DNA of 64,000 nt from Trochalopteron elliotii (taxonomy: Eukaryota; Chordata; Aves; Passeriformes; Leiothrichidae). Shown here piece by piece: positions 39,301 through 51,534 of the stretch. Position 1 is the first letter of the stretch; the number at the start of each line of letters is the position of its first letter. The stretch lies in assembly GCA_024734555.1 (NCBI GenBank), contig JANPWX010000548.1, positions 1,878,482 through 1,942,481 of the forward strand. The letters are read 5' to 3'. A program made the translations under genes and the position numbers. Below the pieces are notes generated by a model. The model saw only the letters and a list, made by a program, of their open reading frames with translations, was not told the origin of the DNA and did no database searches.

Positions 39301-41958
39301 TGAAAGCTGTGCTGCTGCTGCTGTAAACACTCCTCCAGGGAAACAGGACCCAGCAAGTGCCACTAACATGTCACAGGCTTTGCCAAGAGATACAGAAATA
39401 GCACATGCTTCTGGTAATGCTGAGAAAAATGATCCCCAAATATCTCATCCACAAATGCAAAGGAAAATGCCATTAATGGTGAAAAACTCAGAAACTATCC
39501 CGACTGCTGATGGGGGAATCATCCGGAAAGATGGAAACGTGGAGATGAGTTGTGAGGACAGTGTTTCTGCCCCAGAAACAAGCAATATAAAGCCTGATAC
39601 AAGTCCAAGGGCACAAGGATCTCCTTCACCATTACAGGCACACAGGGAAGAAATTCCCACTGATAACTCACTGAATTCCGGCTGCATTCAAAATGCAAGA
39701 GAGCAGCCTGGTTATTGTCAAGCAGATTTTACAATTTCTGCACTCAGCCATCCCAGCCAGCAACCTGGAAACAACATGGACAGGGGAACTGAGGGGGAAT
39801 CACTAAATAACAAGCTGCAAGTTGTAGCATCCCAAACCACCTTAGACTGTAACTCTAATTTGCAGGGTCCCCCAGGTCCTCAGGTGTCAGCACCCTTAGG
39901 CCCCTCACCCAGGGTAAGCACAGGTAAAGCAGCAAATTCAGAAAACAGCTCTGCAGGGAATATGGGTGTGACTGAAAAAGACTGTCCAGACCAAAGTTTT
40001 CAGGGTGCTGGAGACAGAATTTTTGCCCTGTCAGAGACTTTGAATGTAGGGCAGAGAACTGGAAACTTATCACACTTCAATTCTGAGAAGCTGAAGAAAG
40101 AGATCTCTGCAATTAAATCCAAAAAAACAAAAAGTGAGCCAAACTTCAAAGAACAGCAAAGTGACAGTTCAGCAGAGTCTCTGTTAGCACTCCCTACTCC
40201 AGAAGGGAAGCTGCTGAGCCTTTCATCATCACAAGAAGGCTGTAATGAGGAAATTGCAACCAATATCTGCGTAGATGACAAGTACAGTAAGATCTTAGAG
40301 AAACCTGGGAATTCAGAAAAAATGGAAGAGCTTTCAAAACAGAATAATAACATAACCAGGGCAGACATCAGTGTCTGCAAGCAGTCTGCAGAGAACTCTG
40401 GAAGGGAGCATGAGGCTCTGACTTGCAGCTCTCTGGACATTGGCTCCAGCATCCCAGACTTCAGGGAGCACATCAGCCAGATTTTTAAAAAAACTGTCCA
40501 CAGCACACTGAGTGCTGAATTGCCCCAAGTTTTGGCTGAAAACCATGCAGGCTTCAAGCAGAGTCCAGCTGCCAAGGACACAGCAGAACTCTGTGGTGCT
40601 GAGAACTTTTCAGAACCAAACAAGGCGGGCAAAGGAGCTCCCGAGGGCGCCTCAGAAGCAGAGGGGCAAGAGTTGTCTTTAGCTACTGAGATTTCCTGCA
40701 AAGCTGCCGAGAGCAAATCTCTGCAGCAAGAAAACACAGTGGCAGAGCTGCCACCAGCAAGTCTCCAGGACACTGAGGAAAGCAGGCAGCCCCCTGGCTG
40801 TGTAGAAGAGGTCCCTAGCTTGGATGGCACTCCATCTGCTGAACAAGCTCCGGAAAATCTGCAAAATCCAGGCAAACCCACTGAGGGCAGTGAGATGGAA
40901 AGAGAGGAAGGAGTGTGTGCTGATGGGGCTGATCCTGCATCGCTAATAAGCTTAGAGATAAAGCAGCAAGGACCAGCTTCATTTGATGGGGCAGCAGCTG
41001 AGAACTTCCCTGCCTGTTCCGGCAGCCAGCAGCGACCCACCAGAGCTGTTATCTCTGCAGGTGATGAACAGGGGAGGAACGTAGAAGATGCTGCTGCCAC
41101 AGAGGGAAATAATTTAATTACAGAGTGCAATGCAGAACCAGTTTCCTCTGAAGAGGATGTGAGTCTTCCTACTGCACAGTGCCAGGATCCTAAGCCAGAT
41201 GAACAGGAGAGAAGTGAGCACGGTGATGCAGACGTTGCCAAAAGCATCTCTGACATGGCAGCTTCAACTCTTGTCCCAGGAGGATCTTACAACCATGAAA
41301 AACTGCCAGACAATTTCAGTGTGTCACCTGAGGAAAAGCAGGAGGCAAACATTCACAGCAATTTTGTGCATGGCATTAGGTCTCAGAGTGACATGCAGAT
41401 GACACAGGACGAAGCAGTAAATAGGAAATGCTCGGAAACACCGGGGAATTCTCAAGATGCACAGCAAGAACAGAAAGTGACCATGAATGGGTTAATAGAT
41501 TACTTAAAAACTGAAGTAAGCCAGGATGATTGCTTGCAAACTGACTGTAAACTGGAATCTGGCAGTATGACTGAGGGAGACGTGAAAGAGAACAGTGACA
41601 CAGTGTTAAGCACAGCAAGGACAGGTAATGAAAAGAGTGGAGACATCCCTGAAACTGGTACTGCAAGGATGTTAGTCACTGCTGAGGGAGAATTAGCTAT
41701 AAACACCAGCACTGAAGAGCAGGAGGCAGACCTGTACAAAAATCACTCTCCAGCCCTCCCTGTGCTGGAGCAGGGTGAGTATGCTGCACGTGCAGGTCTC
41801 GCTGCTACTGAAAATCAGCCAAGCAAGAAGAATTCAGAACAGGAAAGCTCCCTCCAGGATGCCACAGGAAAGCTATCACCACTTGCATTAACTGAGCCTA
41901 GGAACCTTGACCTCAGTGAACTTCAAGACATGGCTGTGGCAGGATTACCCACTGAAAG
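36322..41958 (+). CDS. TACC2: TACC2 giant exon (third coding exon)
   Basis: The open frame continues upstream to 36161, but the exon starts at 36322, after acceptor GGCAG, where base C completes the split serine (AG|C). It then reads SIGNEGINSHSAEELSSPNSSP, matching the SSIG junction of human TACC2. It gives 1,878 whole codons and ends in phase 2 before donor GTATTT (41959). Length 5,637 nt is divisible by three, so skipping is frame-neutral. The protein is acidic, rich in Ser, Glu, Gln and Pro, with no membrane segment or folded domain visible; probably disordered. Anchors: PDFREHISQIFKK (40454-40492, about residues 1445-1457), where human has PDFREHIAKIFEK, and SGDIPETGT (from 41636, about residue 1839). 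A lysine-rich stretch, KLKKEISAIKSKKTKSE (about residues 1323-1339), may be a nuclear-localisation signal. Confidence 0.92.
36368..36396 (+). repeat. TACC2: 12-bp coding tandem repeat (SPNS)
   Basis: Two perfect copies of a 12-bp unit (36368-36379 and 36380-36391) plus a partial third, encoding SSPNSSPNSSP. The unit is a multiple of three, so changes in copy number keep the frame. Confidence 0.85.
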
Positions 41959-44900
41959 GTATTTACTTTGAATTACTATGTGAAGTGGTTGGCAGGAGCC
42001 CAGGGCTGGAGAGGGGTGCAATTTTCCAGGCAGGTGCCCGTTGTCTGGGCAGTTTGGGAGGGCATGTCACTTACTCTGTTCTTAACTTTATCTTAAATAT
42101 ATATTGCTTCTAAATGTGGATTACGTGAGAAAAAGAAAATATTTGTAAGGACAGAGAGGTCCTGAAAGCTGAGGAGCACAGTTCTGAGCTGTTCCATCTG
42201 CTGGGCCAGATCCCTGCCCTCACCTGTGTGGATTTGCTTACACTTCCTAGTGTTCTCACCTCATAGCCTGAAGTTAGGCATACAAATTGCCCTTCCTAGC
42301 CTTGAGTTAGGAGACTTTTGCCTCAGTTTTGGTGACCCAGTTAAATGAGACCTGCAGCACTCACATGGTGTAGTGCAGTGTTTAAAAACAAGCCCATGGA
42401 GTAACCCAATTACTCACAGTTAGTTGTCTGAGCCTCCCTCTTATCCTTCTGCACAATATAATTGCACTGACAGTGCCTTTGATCACCGTGCTATTCAGTG
42501 CTTCTAATGACATGGAGTTGTTTCAGATGTGAATTCTTCTGAGCTGGGACTTGTGGAGTCTCAGAGTTGCTTTTTTGGTTTTATTTATTTTTATTTTCCA
42601 AACCTAGCAGTAACTGCTTTAATAAAGTTAAGACTTTTTTCTTTATTCTTTTTTAACGAGCTTCTGCTTTGCTGTTTGAATTCCTAGTTTGATATGCAGT
42701 TAATTCAGGATGATTATGATCTTAGAACAGGTGATTTCCCTTTATCTGATCATGTCACTGCTTCCTCTGTAACCTCAGAACTTCCTTGCACACTGTCCCT
42801 CTCTTTTCTGTATCAGAGGAGGCAGCAATGGCTGAGGCAACAGCAGAGCACAGGGCTACAGGGAAAAGCTAAACTATGTCAAACAATGCCAATGAATGGT
42901 CTGCAGAGGTGGAATCTTTCTAAGGAATCCCAAAAACATAGATGGCACTGACTGACCAATGAGGGAAAATGTTCCAGTGCCACATTCCTTCAAGGCTGAG
43001 GTGATAAAACCATATTGTAAATGAAAATACCTGAAGTGGTTCAGTTGTGGTGAGGATGTGGGGGAGTTCTGCCTGCTGTATGTGAGGCTGGGATGGAGAC
43101 TGAATGTCATCTAATTGTGTGAGCAGAATGTATACTAGAAAAATATCAGGAGTGCTGGAAACCAGGACAGCTCTATGACTTTCTCTTGAAGGATATGTCT
43201 ATAAAATGACAAGGAAATCAGACACTGTTATTTCTCCTGAGGTCCTTTCTTTTTGGTTTACTTCCCTTTATATGATGGGAAGCTTCACAGGGGGTAGCTC
43301 TGAAATTCTCAAACAAATTGCTGGGCTGGCTCAGGAGCCACAAGGGACTCTGGGCAGTGCATAAGTCTGTGCATGTGTTTCATATCAGGGTGGGTATCAT
43401 ACTTGAAATAAATACCTGTGGCAAGCAGGGCAGGGCTCTTGAAACAGCTGCTGACAATTCACTGAGTAGTTGCTTAATGGGCCTTGCATATGCTTCAAGC
43501 ATTTATTATCACCTGTTTTTCCAGCATGAGGGTTTGCATCAACAGGCAGCTGCTCACTTTGGACTGTGGCTGTCCAAAAGGCTGAAACACTGGGGGCTCT
43601 CAGAGGAGCCTCTGCTCTGGTCAGGCTTGTTTTTAGAGCAATATGCATTTGTATCACAAAAAAAGAAGCAGAGAGCATTAGCTGAGCTGGCTGGTCTGTC
43701 TTCATCAGGTCCAATACACTGACCAATCCAGTTTTCCTCTGAGATTAAAACTGGGTTTGTTTGTAGCATGAAATTTTAAGGTGTGTTCTACGTGCTGTGC
43801 ATGTCAGCCACAAAGCCTTGAGTAGGTTTGCAGTGGTTTCTTGCCCTGTCATCCTTACAGAGGATAAACTACTACAGCCTTGCAAAATGGGGTGCACATT
43901 TCTAGGATATAAAGAACTCCAGGGAGAAAGATTCCTCCCCAGCTCCCAAATATCAATACCAATAAGAAGTAAATTATGTTTAGGGGAAGGAAATGGTTCT
44001 GAGAACCATTCAGAATGTTGTTACTGAGGAGGAGAAGGTTCTGAATTATTTCAGCTTTGTTTTCTCCCCCCTTCCACTGCTTCTCTGTGTAATGTAACCC
44101 AGGTATTTGTAATGTAACCCACATATCTTTCATTTATGGAGGGAGACTGGAGGTTCCTGTATGCACAGGGAGTCCTTAAGTCCCTGAAATGCTCCTGTTT
44201 GCACCATGAACTGTGTCAGATGTTGAGCAGAGTGTGGAATAAAATTGGAAATTATGGCAAATTTTTCAGGATGTTTAGAGGTGGGATGGATATTCTGATA
44301 AGCTGCTGTAGCTCAACTGGCTGGCACATGCAAGCTGCCACTGTCTCTTGGAAAAAGTTCTGAGGGAGTTTTCTGAAGGGGAGGCTGTGAAGTCATTCCC
44401 AGATGTGCAGGTACAGAGAGCACTTTGCATGTGTTGGCTGAGTTGTTGCTTTGGCAGAATGCTGGGTTTGTTCAGGGTGTTCCAGAGATGCTCAGGGGCT
44501 CAGCTGGGCTCTCAGGGAAGAGCACAGGGAGCTGTAAACACACTGCAAGCTGGGACACCCATGCTCTGAGAGAATTCAGAGTTCTGCTGCACTGTCTCCC
44601 ATCACTTATCAATTAAAATATTTTTATATGGGAAGTACATGGCAGCAGCTGCCATCAGCAAAACTGCTTCAAAACATTCCTTATGTCCTGTGCACAGGTC
44701 AGACAAGATCTCAAAAGTTGGCCCAGACATCCTTTTGGATTTGCTTCATTCTTTGTTCTTGCCATCAAAAATTGGCAAGTTCAGTAACTCCAAAATGAAT
44801 GTTCACTCCTTAGTAAATATGACTCGGTCTTTTTTTTAATTTTTTTTTTGTCTGCATGACAAATACAGTATTAAATATTTTAACAGTCTTGCTGGATGAG

Positions 44901-47900
44901 GTGGGGAATGTAGAACTGCTTTTCAGATCAGGCAAGTGGGTTTTGAGCACTAAGGCTTTGTTTTGTTAGCTGAAAACAAGAGTTTGGAGTTAAAAGGAAA
45001 CTTGTCAAAACACTGATTATGCAGCTCTTTATTTTCCTGTTTTTTAACTTCAAAATCGATTCAGGTGTGTAGCATCTCAGGCTCACAAAGCAAAGGGAAA
45101 ATGGCTGGAGGTGATTTACACATAAATGAAATGCACAAAATGAATCAGATTATTTATCTCTCCTGCATTCTTCCTTTGTATCTATCTGAATTCTTTATTT
45201 TCCTCCCCTTTTACTGTCATTGTTATCCTTAGTAGGTGCAGCTGTTAATACAGTTGTGCCTTTGGAGATGCCTGCAGTCCTGAACTAAATTAACAGGATG
45301 GGCAGTTCTGTGGGAATTGCATCTGTCTGGAGTCTGAGATATTTAAGTGTGGTATTTTTCTATTCAGAGAAGAGTAAAAATTAAGATAACTTTGCTTTTA
45401 CCCAGCAGACATCTCCCATTGCTTTCTAGGAAGTGAAAGGGAAGTTTGCCAACTACTCTCATGACCAAGCTGACCTCTGGTTTAGACAGCATCTAAGTAT
45501 TTATGAAATTTGTAAAGTATTTATAAAATGCTGGTTGGATGGTGTGCTCTGTTGTATTCAAAACACATTCCAGTGAAAAAAACAGGTATGTGAGACCATG
45601 GCACACATTTATAAGTTAGGCATGGACACAGATGGGTGATACAAGAGCTGCTGTTTTCACACATCCTTGTGTTTCTCAAGACATTACATTTATTTAATCA
45701 AATACAGGAATTTGCTGAGGAAATCCAGCATGGACACTGCCATACTTTGTCCAACGTCTGGACAGGAAGTTTAGCATCATTTTTTGTCTTCTTTCCTCAT
45801 TAAATAAAAATTACTTTCATATTATTTTTCCCCCTCATTAGATTTCCCCAGATGTATTTTTCAACCTTGCTTCTTCCAAGTAATCCTCCTGTTTTCTCAA
45901 AATCATTTCTGCATCTTACAGATCCCCTGTTCTCTCTGTTCCAACACAATATCTTCTGGCTTCTTGGAAAATTGGATATACTGTGGAACTGTGGAGCTTC
46001 TTCCATGGCCTCTGTGTCTAGCAGAATATGCAAAGTAGGATTAGCCCCAGCTTTGAACCCCCGTGGAGGGCATCTCTGAAAACAGCAATTACAGACACAG
46101 GGATGTGTCTGAAGAGCTACAACTCCATAGTTCTTGCACTTTCTTCCTATTTTTCCTCCGATCTTTCATGTTGATTCTTTGGAGCCTATCTTATCTTATC
46201 TTATCTCTTTGGAGCCTATTGGTCCAGGTGTATGGAAATCCCCAAATGCATTGCTAAAAACAAGAAGGGATTTTTTAGTTGTTGCAATTCCGTAGCATCT
46301 GGGCACCCTGGAAAGACAAAAAAAATGTTATATGGATCCATTTGGGCCTGTTCATCTACACTCACCTCAAAGGTTAATTTTTTTCAGTGGAGTCTCTTTG
46401 GCCTAAAAGAAGTTCTCCCTCTCAAATTGCAGTAACAAGTGCAGAAATGTTAATTGCTGCAATCAAATGTGTAACTGTTCTGGATTCTAAGGTCCCTGCG
46501 ACATGGTGATTGCCACAGTTCTGTACTGTAGGGAAGGACCAGCCCTGGAATGTCATGGTAATCTCCTTCTCCTCCTGAAATGTGCTCAGCACCTTCTCTT
46601 TGTCCAGCCAGGCTCAATCCTTCCTCCTCCCCACCGCCCCTGTTTGCTATCTGCCATCCTCAGTGAAATAACAGCTGTCCAAAAGTGCCCCAGGACTCCA
46701 CCAGGTTGTTTCCAATTTAATTTCACTAATTGACTTGCTTTCCCTCTTGGGTGCATTCCTTTCCAGACAGCTGTGTGAGAGGTTGCAAGCTGCCCTTAGA
46801 GTAGGTAAATGCTGCCCCAAAAATCTCTGCTCCCCTGGAGTGATCCCAGCACAGGACTTGGCCCTGAGCCTCTGGCAGGTCAGCCAAGGAGAATTCTGCC
46901 CTGTCCTGTCATCCTTTTCCACACAGATGATCCTACAAACACTATACCCACAGTTGTCCTGCTCTGCTTAAATAACAGGGCTGTCTAGTCCTTTCAACAG
47001 ATAAAAAAAATCAAATTAGAAAGACAGGCTGTACGTAGACAATTAGGATTTAAGTGATTCATTGGCCTGGTGTTTCCCAACCTCCAGCTTGTCAATCCTG
47101 GCTTTTCTTTGTCCATGGTGCTCTGAAAAACATGGAGCATGTGCTCCATGAAACTCATCAAACTGCCTTTTTTTTTTTTTTAATTCTTCTCCAGTCTGCT
47201 TTTCCTAGCTGCTTTGGCTAATGAAACACAAACAGTGTAATCAATAAAGCCTTTTTCTTTTTTTTTAAGGCACTCAAGAGCTTATGTAAAATCTTTGGAA
47301 TTTGTAACCATGATAACATTGTTATGCTCTCCTAGCTGATAGAAATATCAAAGCCAGCTAAGAATAACTCCGCAGCAGACAGAGAAGATTGGATTTGTTT
47401 CCTGGAATGGAAGCAAAAAGCATGAATACATTGCTCAGTTACTAACAACTAAGGAAAAAAAATAAACAGACACTTGAAAATTCCATTTCCCCTTCCTAAC
47501 AGTGTCATTAAATGACTCAAAATATAGAGTTAGTTTTGCTGAATATTTAAAAGTCTCCAAGATTTTTCCACTTCTCTTTTTCTTTTCTTTTTGAATGTTG
47601 TGATGGTACATGAAACTTATATTACATCTACCATTGTCCAGATCTTGTTCTTCTGCTAGAAACTCCAAATAAACTTGGTTTGTTTGAGAAGTTATCACTG
47701 GAATTAGTGAGGCTTTGAGTCTAGCCTAGGGTTTTCTAAAAAACAGTCTTACTTAATTGGAAATTTGCAAAATGGCAGTTTCCCATCACTTTCATCCTCC
47801 AAGATGTAATGGGTTAACACTGAACTTCCCTTTAGATTCAGGTGAAAGGCTGGGAATTTAGAGACAGCCATCCTAAAGCCTCTCCAGTAAAAATTGCTGG

Positions 47901-48215
47901 GAAATGCGCAGCCTAATTTTCAGCCACCACAAATGATGGTTGTGGGCAATTTGTAAGTGGAAAGCAGTGGAAATATAAAGTTCAGGTGTTTGTTGCAGAC
48001 TGGGTATCCCAGCCAGGGTGCTCTGCAGTTAATTGGCTCTGTGGTTTTGCAGAGTGAATGACTGTGAACCTCTTAGGAAATGCAAACAAGAAACTCCTCT
48101 TTCATTTTAAACAAACTGAAGTACATTTATATGGATTTGTTGCAGAAGGGTCTTAAGATGGGCACCAAGTTTTCACAAAGAATTTAAAATCACACATACA
48201 TTTTTTTTTTTTGCA

Positions 48216-48484
48216 AGGGCATGTAGTGATAGGCCAAGGGAGAATGGCTTTAAAATGAAAGAGGGGAGGGCTAGACTGGATATAGGGAAGAAATTCTTCT
48301 CTGAAAGGGTGGTGAGACCCTGACACAGGTTTTCCAGAGAAGCTGTGGCTGCCCATGGATCCCTGGAAATGTCCAAGGCCAGGTTGGATGGGGCTTGGAG
48401 CAGCTTGGGATAGTGGAAGGTGTCCCTGCCCATGGCGGGGGGGGGGTCCTATAAATGCCCCTTCCATTCTGTGATTCCATGATT
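48216..48484 (+). mobile_element. CR1 LINE, 5'-truncated 3' end
   Basis: Typical chicken-repeat-1 wording in sense orientation: TAGTGATAGGCCAAGGG, AATGGCTTTAAAATGAAAG, CTAGACTGGATATAGGGAAG, GGCCAGGTTGGATGGGGCTT, GTGGAAGGTGTCCCTGCCCA, ending in TTCTGTGATTCCATGAT, the short tandem tail of CR1. It contains only the extreme 3' end and no reverse-transcriptase coding sequence. A run of G at 48437-48446 interrupts the match. Confidence 0.9.
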
Positions 48485-48618
48485 TACATTTTTTAAAAGT
48501 GTCCCCCTCCAGTATGTGCCATCCTGATGCTTTTCCTTGCAGCAGTTCTGTAATGGTTTCGTGTTTGCTCTTTGCTAAATTTAGTGCAGTGGTCTGAGTG
48601 TTTATCCTTTTTCCCCTC

Positions 48619-49028
48619 TGTGAGACAGGATCAGGACAAAAGCAAAGCAGGCCCAAACTTAAAGGGTACAAAGATAGATTTATTAACACACACTAAAAGA
48701 AGAAAATGAGAATGAAAATCAGGTTCCCTGGGAGCCAGGGCAGGATCTGGACTCTGACACAGCCATCCTGTGGGATGTCTCCTGCTCCCAGTCCCTCTCA
48801 TCAGCCACTCTGGTCCAGCTCTGGCCTGGGGAGAAACCTTTTGCAAGGCTTTCCTTGGCAGCTCTTTGATGTGCCCCAGCCAGCCCTGCCCTGTCATTGT
48901 CTGCTGGGAGTTTATCTCGTTTCCCTGTTGATTTTCAGCTGGTTCTCTCTGCACTCCCCAAGCCCAGGGGACACCTGAGGGACACCTGAGCACTCTGTTC
49001 CTGGAGTTTTAGCCTCTCAGTTCCCACA
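48619..49028 (-). mobile_element. Possible solo LTR of a second retroviral family
   Basis: A roughly 410-bp block bounded by TGTGAGAC and TTCCCACA, so both ends fit the TGT...ACA pattern of an LTR. On the minus strand an AATAAA signal lies near the 3' end (TTTATT at 48676-48681 on +). It is unrelated to the three-copy LTR family in this window. No target-site duplication is evident and the exact edges are uncertain. Confidence 0.45.
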
Positions 49029-50327
49029 TTTCAATAGCAGAGGGCACTGGGAGAAAACTGGAAATGTTTCTGTGACAAAGGTGGGTTGAAATCGCTTCAC
49101 AGTAGGTCAAAGGGTTTTGGCACAGCGAAAGGCTAAGGAACAAGCAGGTAGAGAGGCCTGTTGTTTGAGAAAAATGAGCATTTATTCCAAAAATGCTCGG
49201 TTTGGTTCTGTTAGCAGGAACATGGTTTGTCTGTGGCCATGGCTTTGAGCCAGACTGCTGCTCGCAAAGAAAATAAAAATTTCTTTTAATGAATCGTCCT
49301 CTTTCCAGGGTTTCCCTCCCCCTCAAGGCAGTTATACCTGCAGAAGCTATTTGTGAAATGGCTTCCAGATGGCAGAAGAGGTTAATCCCCCCCAAAATGA
49401 GAGGGGGATTGGATCCTTGTACCTGTATCAAAAAATCACAGTAAATTTTTCCATGCCTGGTTTCCTACTGCTTGGGAAGCAGGATATGATAGAGATGCTC
49501 TCCCCAGAAAGTTTTAACTCTGAGGCTCATCTTAATTCTTGCTGTCAGAGTGGGTGCTACTGACTCCAATTCCTGCAGCCAAGTGGGCTCTCCCCATACC
49601 ATGCACAGTGTTTCCCCCAGGAAAAGCCATGCCCTGCAGCCCAGATGATGCTGGCACTCCACATGTCGTTCAGCATTTTTTAACCCATTACAGTGTCTGA
49701 TTTGGAGATCATTTGGTGTAGTCTTCTATTTCCTGTACAGGTATCTGAATTGTTAAAAGCAGCAATGAGCACGTGGAGGGGAAATCCCTGTCTTCTGCTT
49801 TCGGACTAGATGGGAAAGCTCTCCTCTAACACAAAATTTACCTGAACAAAAATTTGTTGCCTCCTTTTTCTTATAGATCAGACAAGGGCTAGAAGAAGAA
49901 ACAGTTACCTTTTTTTAACAAAAGAGTTAAAAAATTAAAAAATGAATAATATATTTTCCCCCTGCAGCCCAGTAACGAATGGATGCTTTGAGAAGTCCAC
50001 GAGGTCTCATTATTGTACCTTAACACTGAAAGGAGATGCACAGTCCTGCTAGGGGCTGGACTGAGTTCTGAAGAGGATGTGTTAGTTTTGTCACCCAAGA
50101 TGTGGCTTCAACCACAGCTGAAGAGTTTGCAGACATGGAGTCAGCTGGGAAACTAACTCAGCTAAATTGAGTCTCAGCATTTTATCCCAAATATCTCGAC
50201 TACTTACCAAATGCCCGATCTGCCAACTCTCCTGCTGTGGGAGAGAGATCATAAAGCTTCTGGTTATTGTATAGGATGTTATAAACATGATAATGATCTC
50301 TCTGGGGAGACACTCAGTTAATTCTTT

Positions 50328-50442
50328 GGGTGCTGGCAGCTCCTATATGCAATTTGGTGCATCCCCGTGCAGACTTAATTACCTNGGGTGCTGGCAGCTC
50401 CTATATGCAATTTGGTGCATCCCCGTGCAGACTTAATTACCT
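50328..50442. repeat. 57-bp direct duplication around a single N (assembly artefact)
   Basis: The 57 bases at 50328-50384 are repeated identically at 50386-50442, separated by one N at 50385. This is the signature of two contig ends that overlap but were joined by a placeholder N instead of being merged. The real genome probably has one copy. Confidence 0.9.
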
Positions 50443-51194
50443 GTAAAGTCCTTCTTTGTGTTGTAATAAACCCATAGGAAACCCAAGAGATTAAGGACAG
50501 GCAACTAATTAAAACTGCTCCATTTTCTTCGAGGTAAAGAAACCTGTAAGAAAAGAGGTAAAAACCTATGGAAAGAAACTCATAGGAAAGCAGGCAAAGG
50601 AACTTTTAAGCAGGCAGGTAAAGAAATCCATGAGAAAGAAGACAGAGAAAGAAGATTAACCTATAAGAAGGCAGGTTGAGAAACCGATGAGAAAACCTGT
50701 GTGACTTCAGGAACTGGAATTTAACCCAACAATTAAGCTAGGATTAAAAATGGTTTGGTTTAGATTTTTAAAAATGCTATATGTTTAGCTATAAATATAT
50801 AATGCTTCAGTGAAAGTTCTGTTTAAAACTTTAGATCTGCAACCTGAAAACATTTTAAAAAGTTCTACCTAAAGTTGGGCAAAACACCATTCCTGCCGCC
50901 TGAAACTTAAAAAGAAAAAAAAAAAAAAGCTGCCAAACACCATCAATTAATCCAGGCCCTTCTTAAGTGGCTTTTAAAGCGTTGGGAGCTGCGTGTGTCC
51001 GCTTTAAGCGTTACACACACCGTAATTTAATCTCTCCACATCCACCTCCCACTCTCCTTCCCTCCAGCGGATGGAAACTCCGAAATTCCACCGTAAAACG
51101 GAGGAAAGGAGGGGAAAAGTAAATTAAAAAAAAAAAAAAAAAAAAGAAGACAAAGCAGGCGTGAGGCAGGCTGGCTTGGTGTGGGGTGGTTATT

Positions 51195-51500
51195 TTTTGC
51201 CCCTTTTGTTGAGGGAGCGCTGCCGCCCGGGCGGGCCGCGCTGCCCCGGGGCCGGCGGGGGAGGACCCGGGCGCGGCACCGCGGCCGCTCCGGCCTTTCC
51301 TCGGGGAGCCTCATGGGAGGAGCCTGCGAGCAGCAGCAGCTCCGGGCTCGTATTGCTGGGCCTTTTGTGCGCTCCCGTGGAAGGGGAAGGGAGCGGAGGG
51401 AGCTGGCGGTGCCCGCCCGCGATGGTGGCAGCGCAGCGGGGCAGCGCTGTCCGAGCGAGGGGCTGCGCCGGGGGCTTGTGCTGCCGGCGAGGATGACCGC
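51195..51500 (+). promoter_or_regulatory. TACC2: CpG island, probable internal TACC2 promoter
   Basis: The only GC- and CpG-dense block in the window: 51241-51300 alone has ten CpGs. A GC box (GGGCGGG) sits at 51229-51235 and there is no clear TATA box. It lies in the intron between 41958 and 56959 and is followed by a strong donor (GTAAGT at 51535). Vertebrate TACC2 is known to use alternative promoters for shorter isoforms, so this is probably the start of a short transcript that omits the giant exon. Direction is inferred from the donor; bidirectional activity is possible. Confidence 0.65.
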
Positions 51501-51534
51501 GGGCAGGAGCGCTGGTGGTTATTTCCTGGCGTTG
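51300..51534 (+). other. TACC2: Candidate alternative first exon, mostly non-coding
   Basis: The start is approximate; the end is set by the donor GTAAGT at 51535. An ATG at 51493 opens 14 codons to the donor in phase 0. Joined to the acceptor at 56958 that frame stops after five more codons (TGA), and joined to 62656 it also stops quickly. The ATG would therefore be a short upstream ORF, or the exon is 5' UTR for a start further downstream, unless it splices to an exon beyond the window. A frame open through this GC-rich DNA from 51181 is likely a composition effect. Confidence 0.4.

Noticed and set aside
40000..41256. 418-codon open frame on the minus strand
   Set aside because: It lies entirely antisense to the TACC2 giant exon and has no recognised similarity; it is a shadow of a long, stop-poor coding exon.
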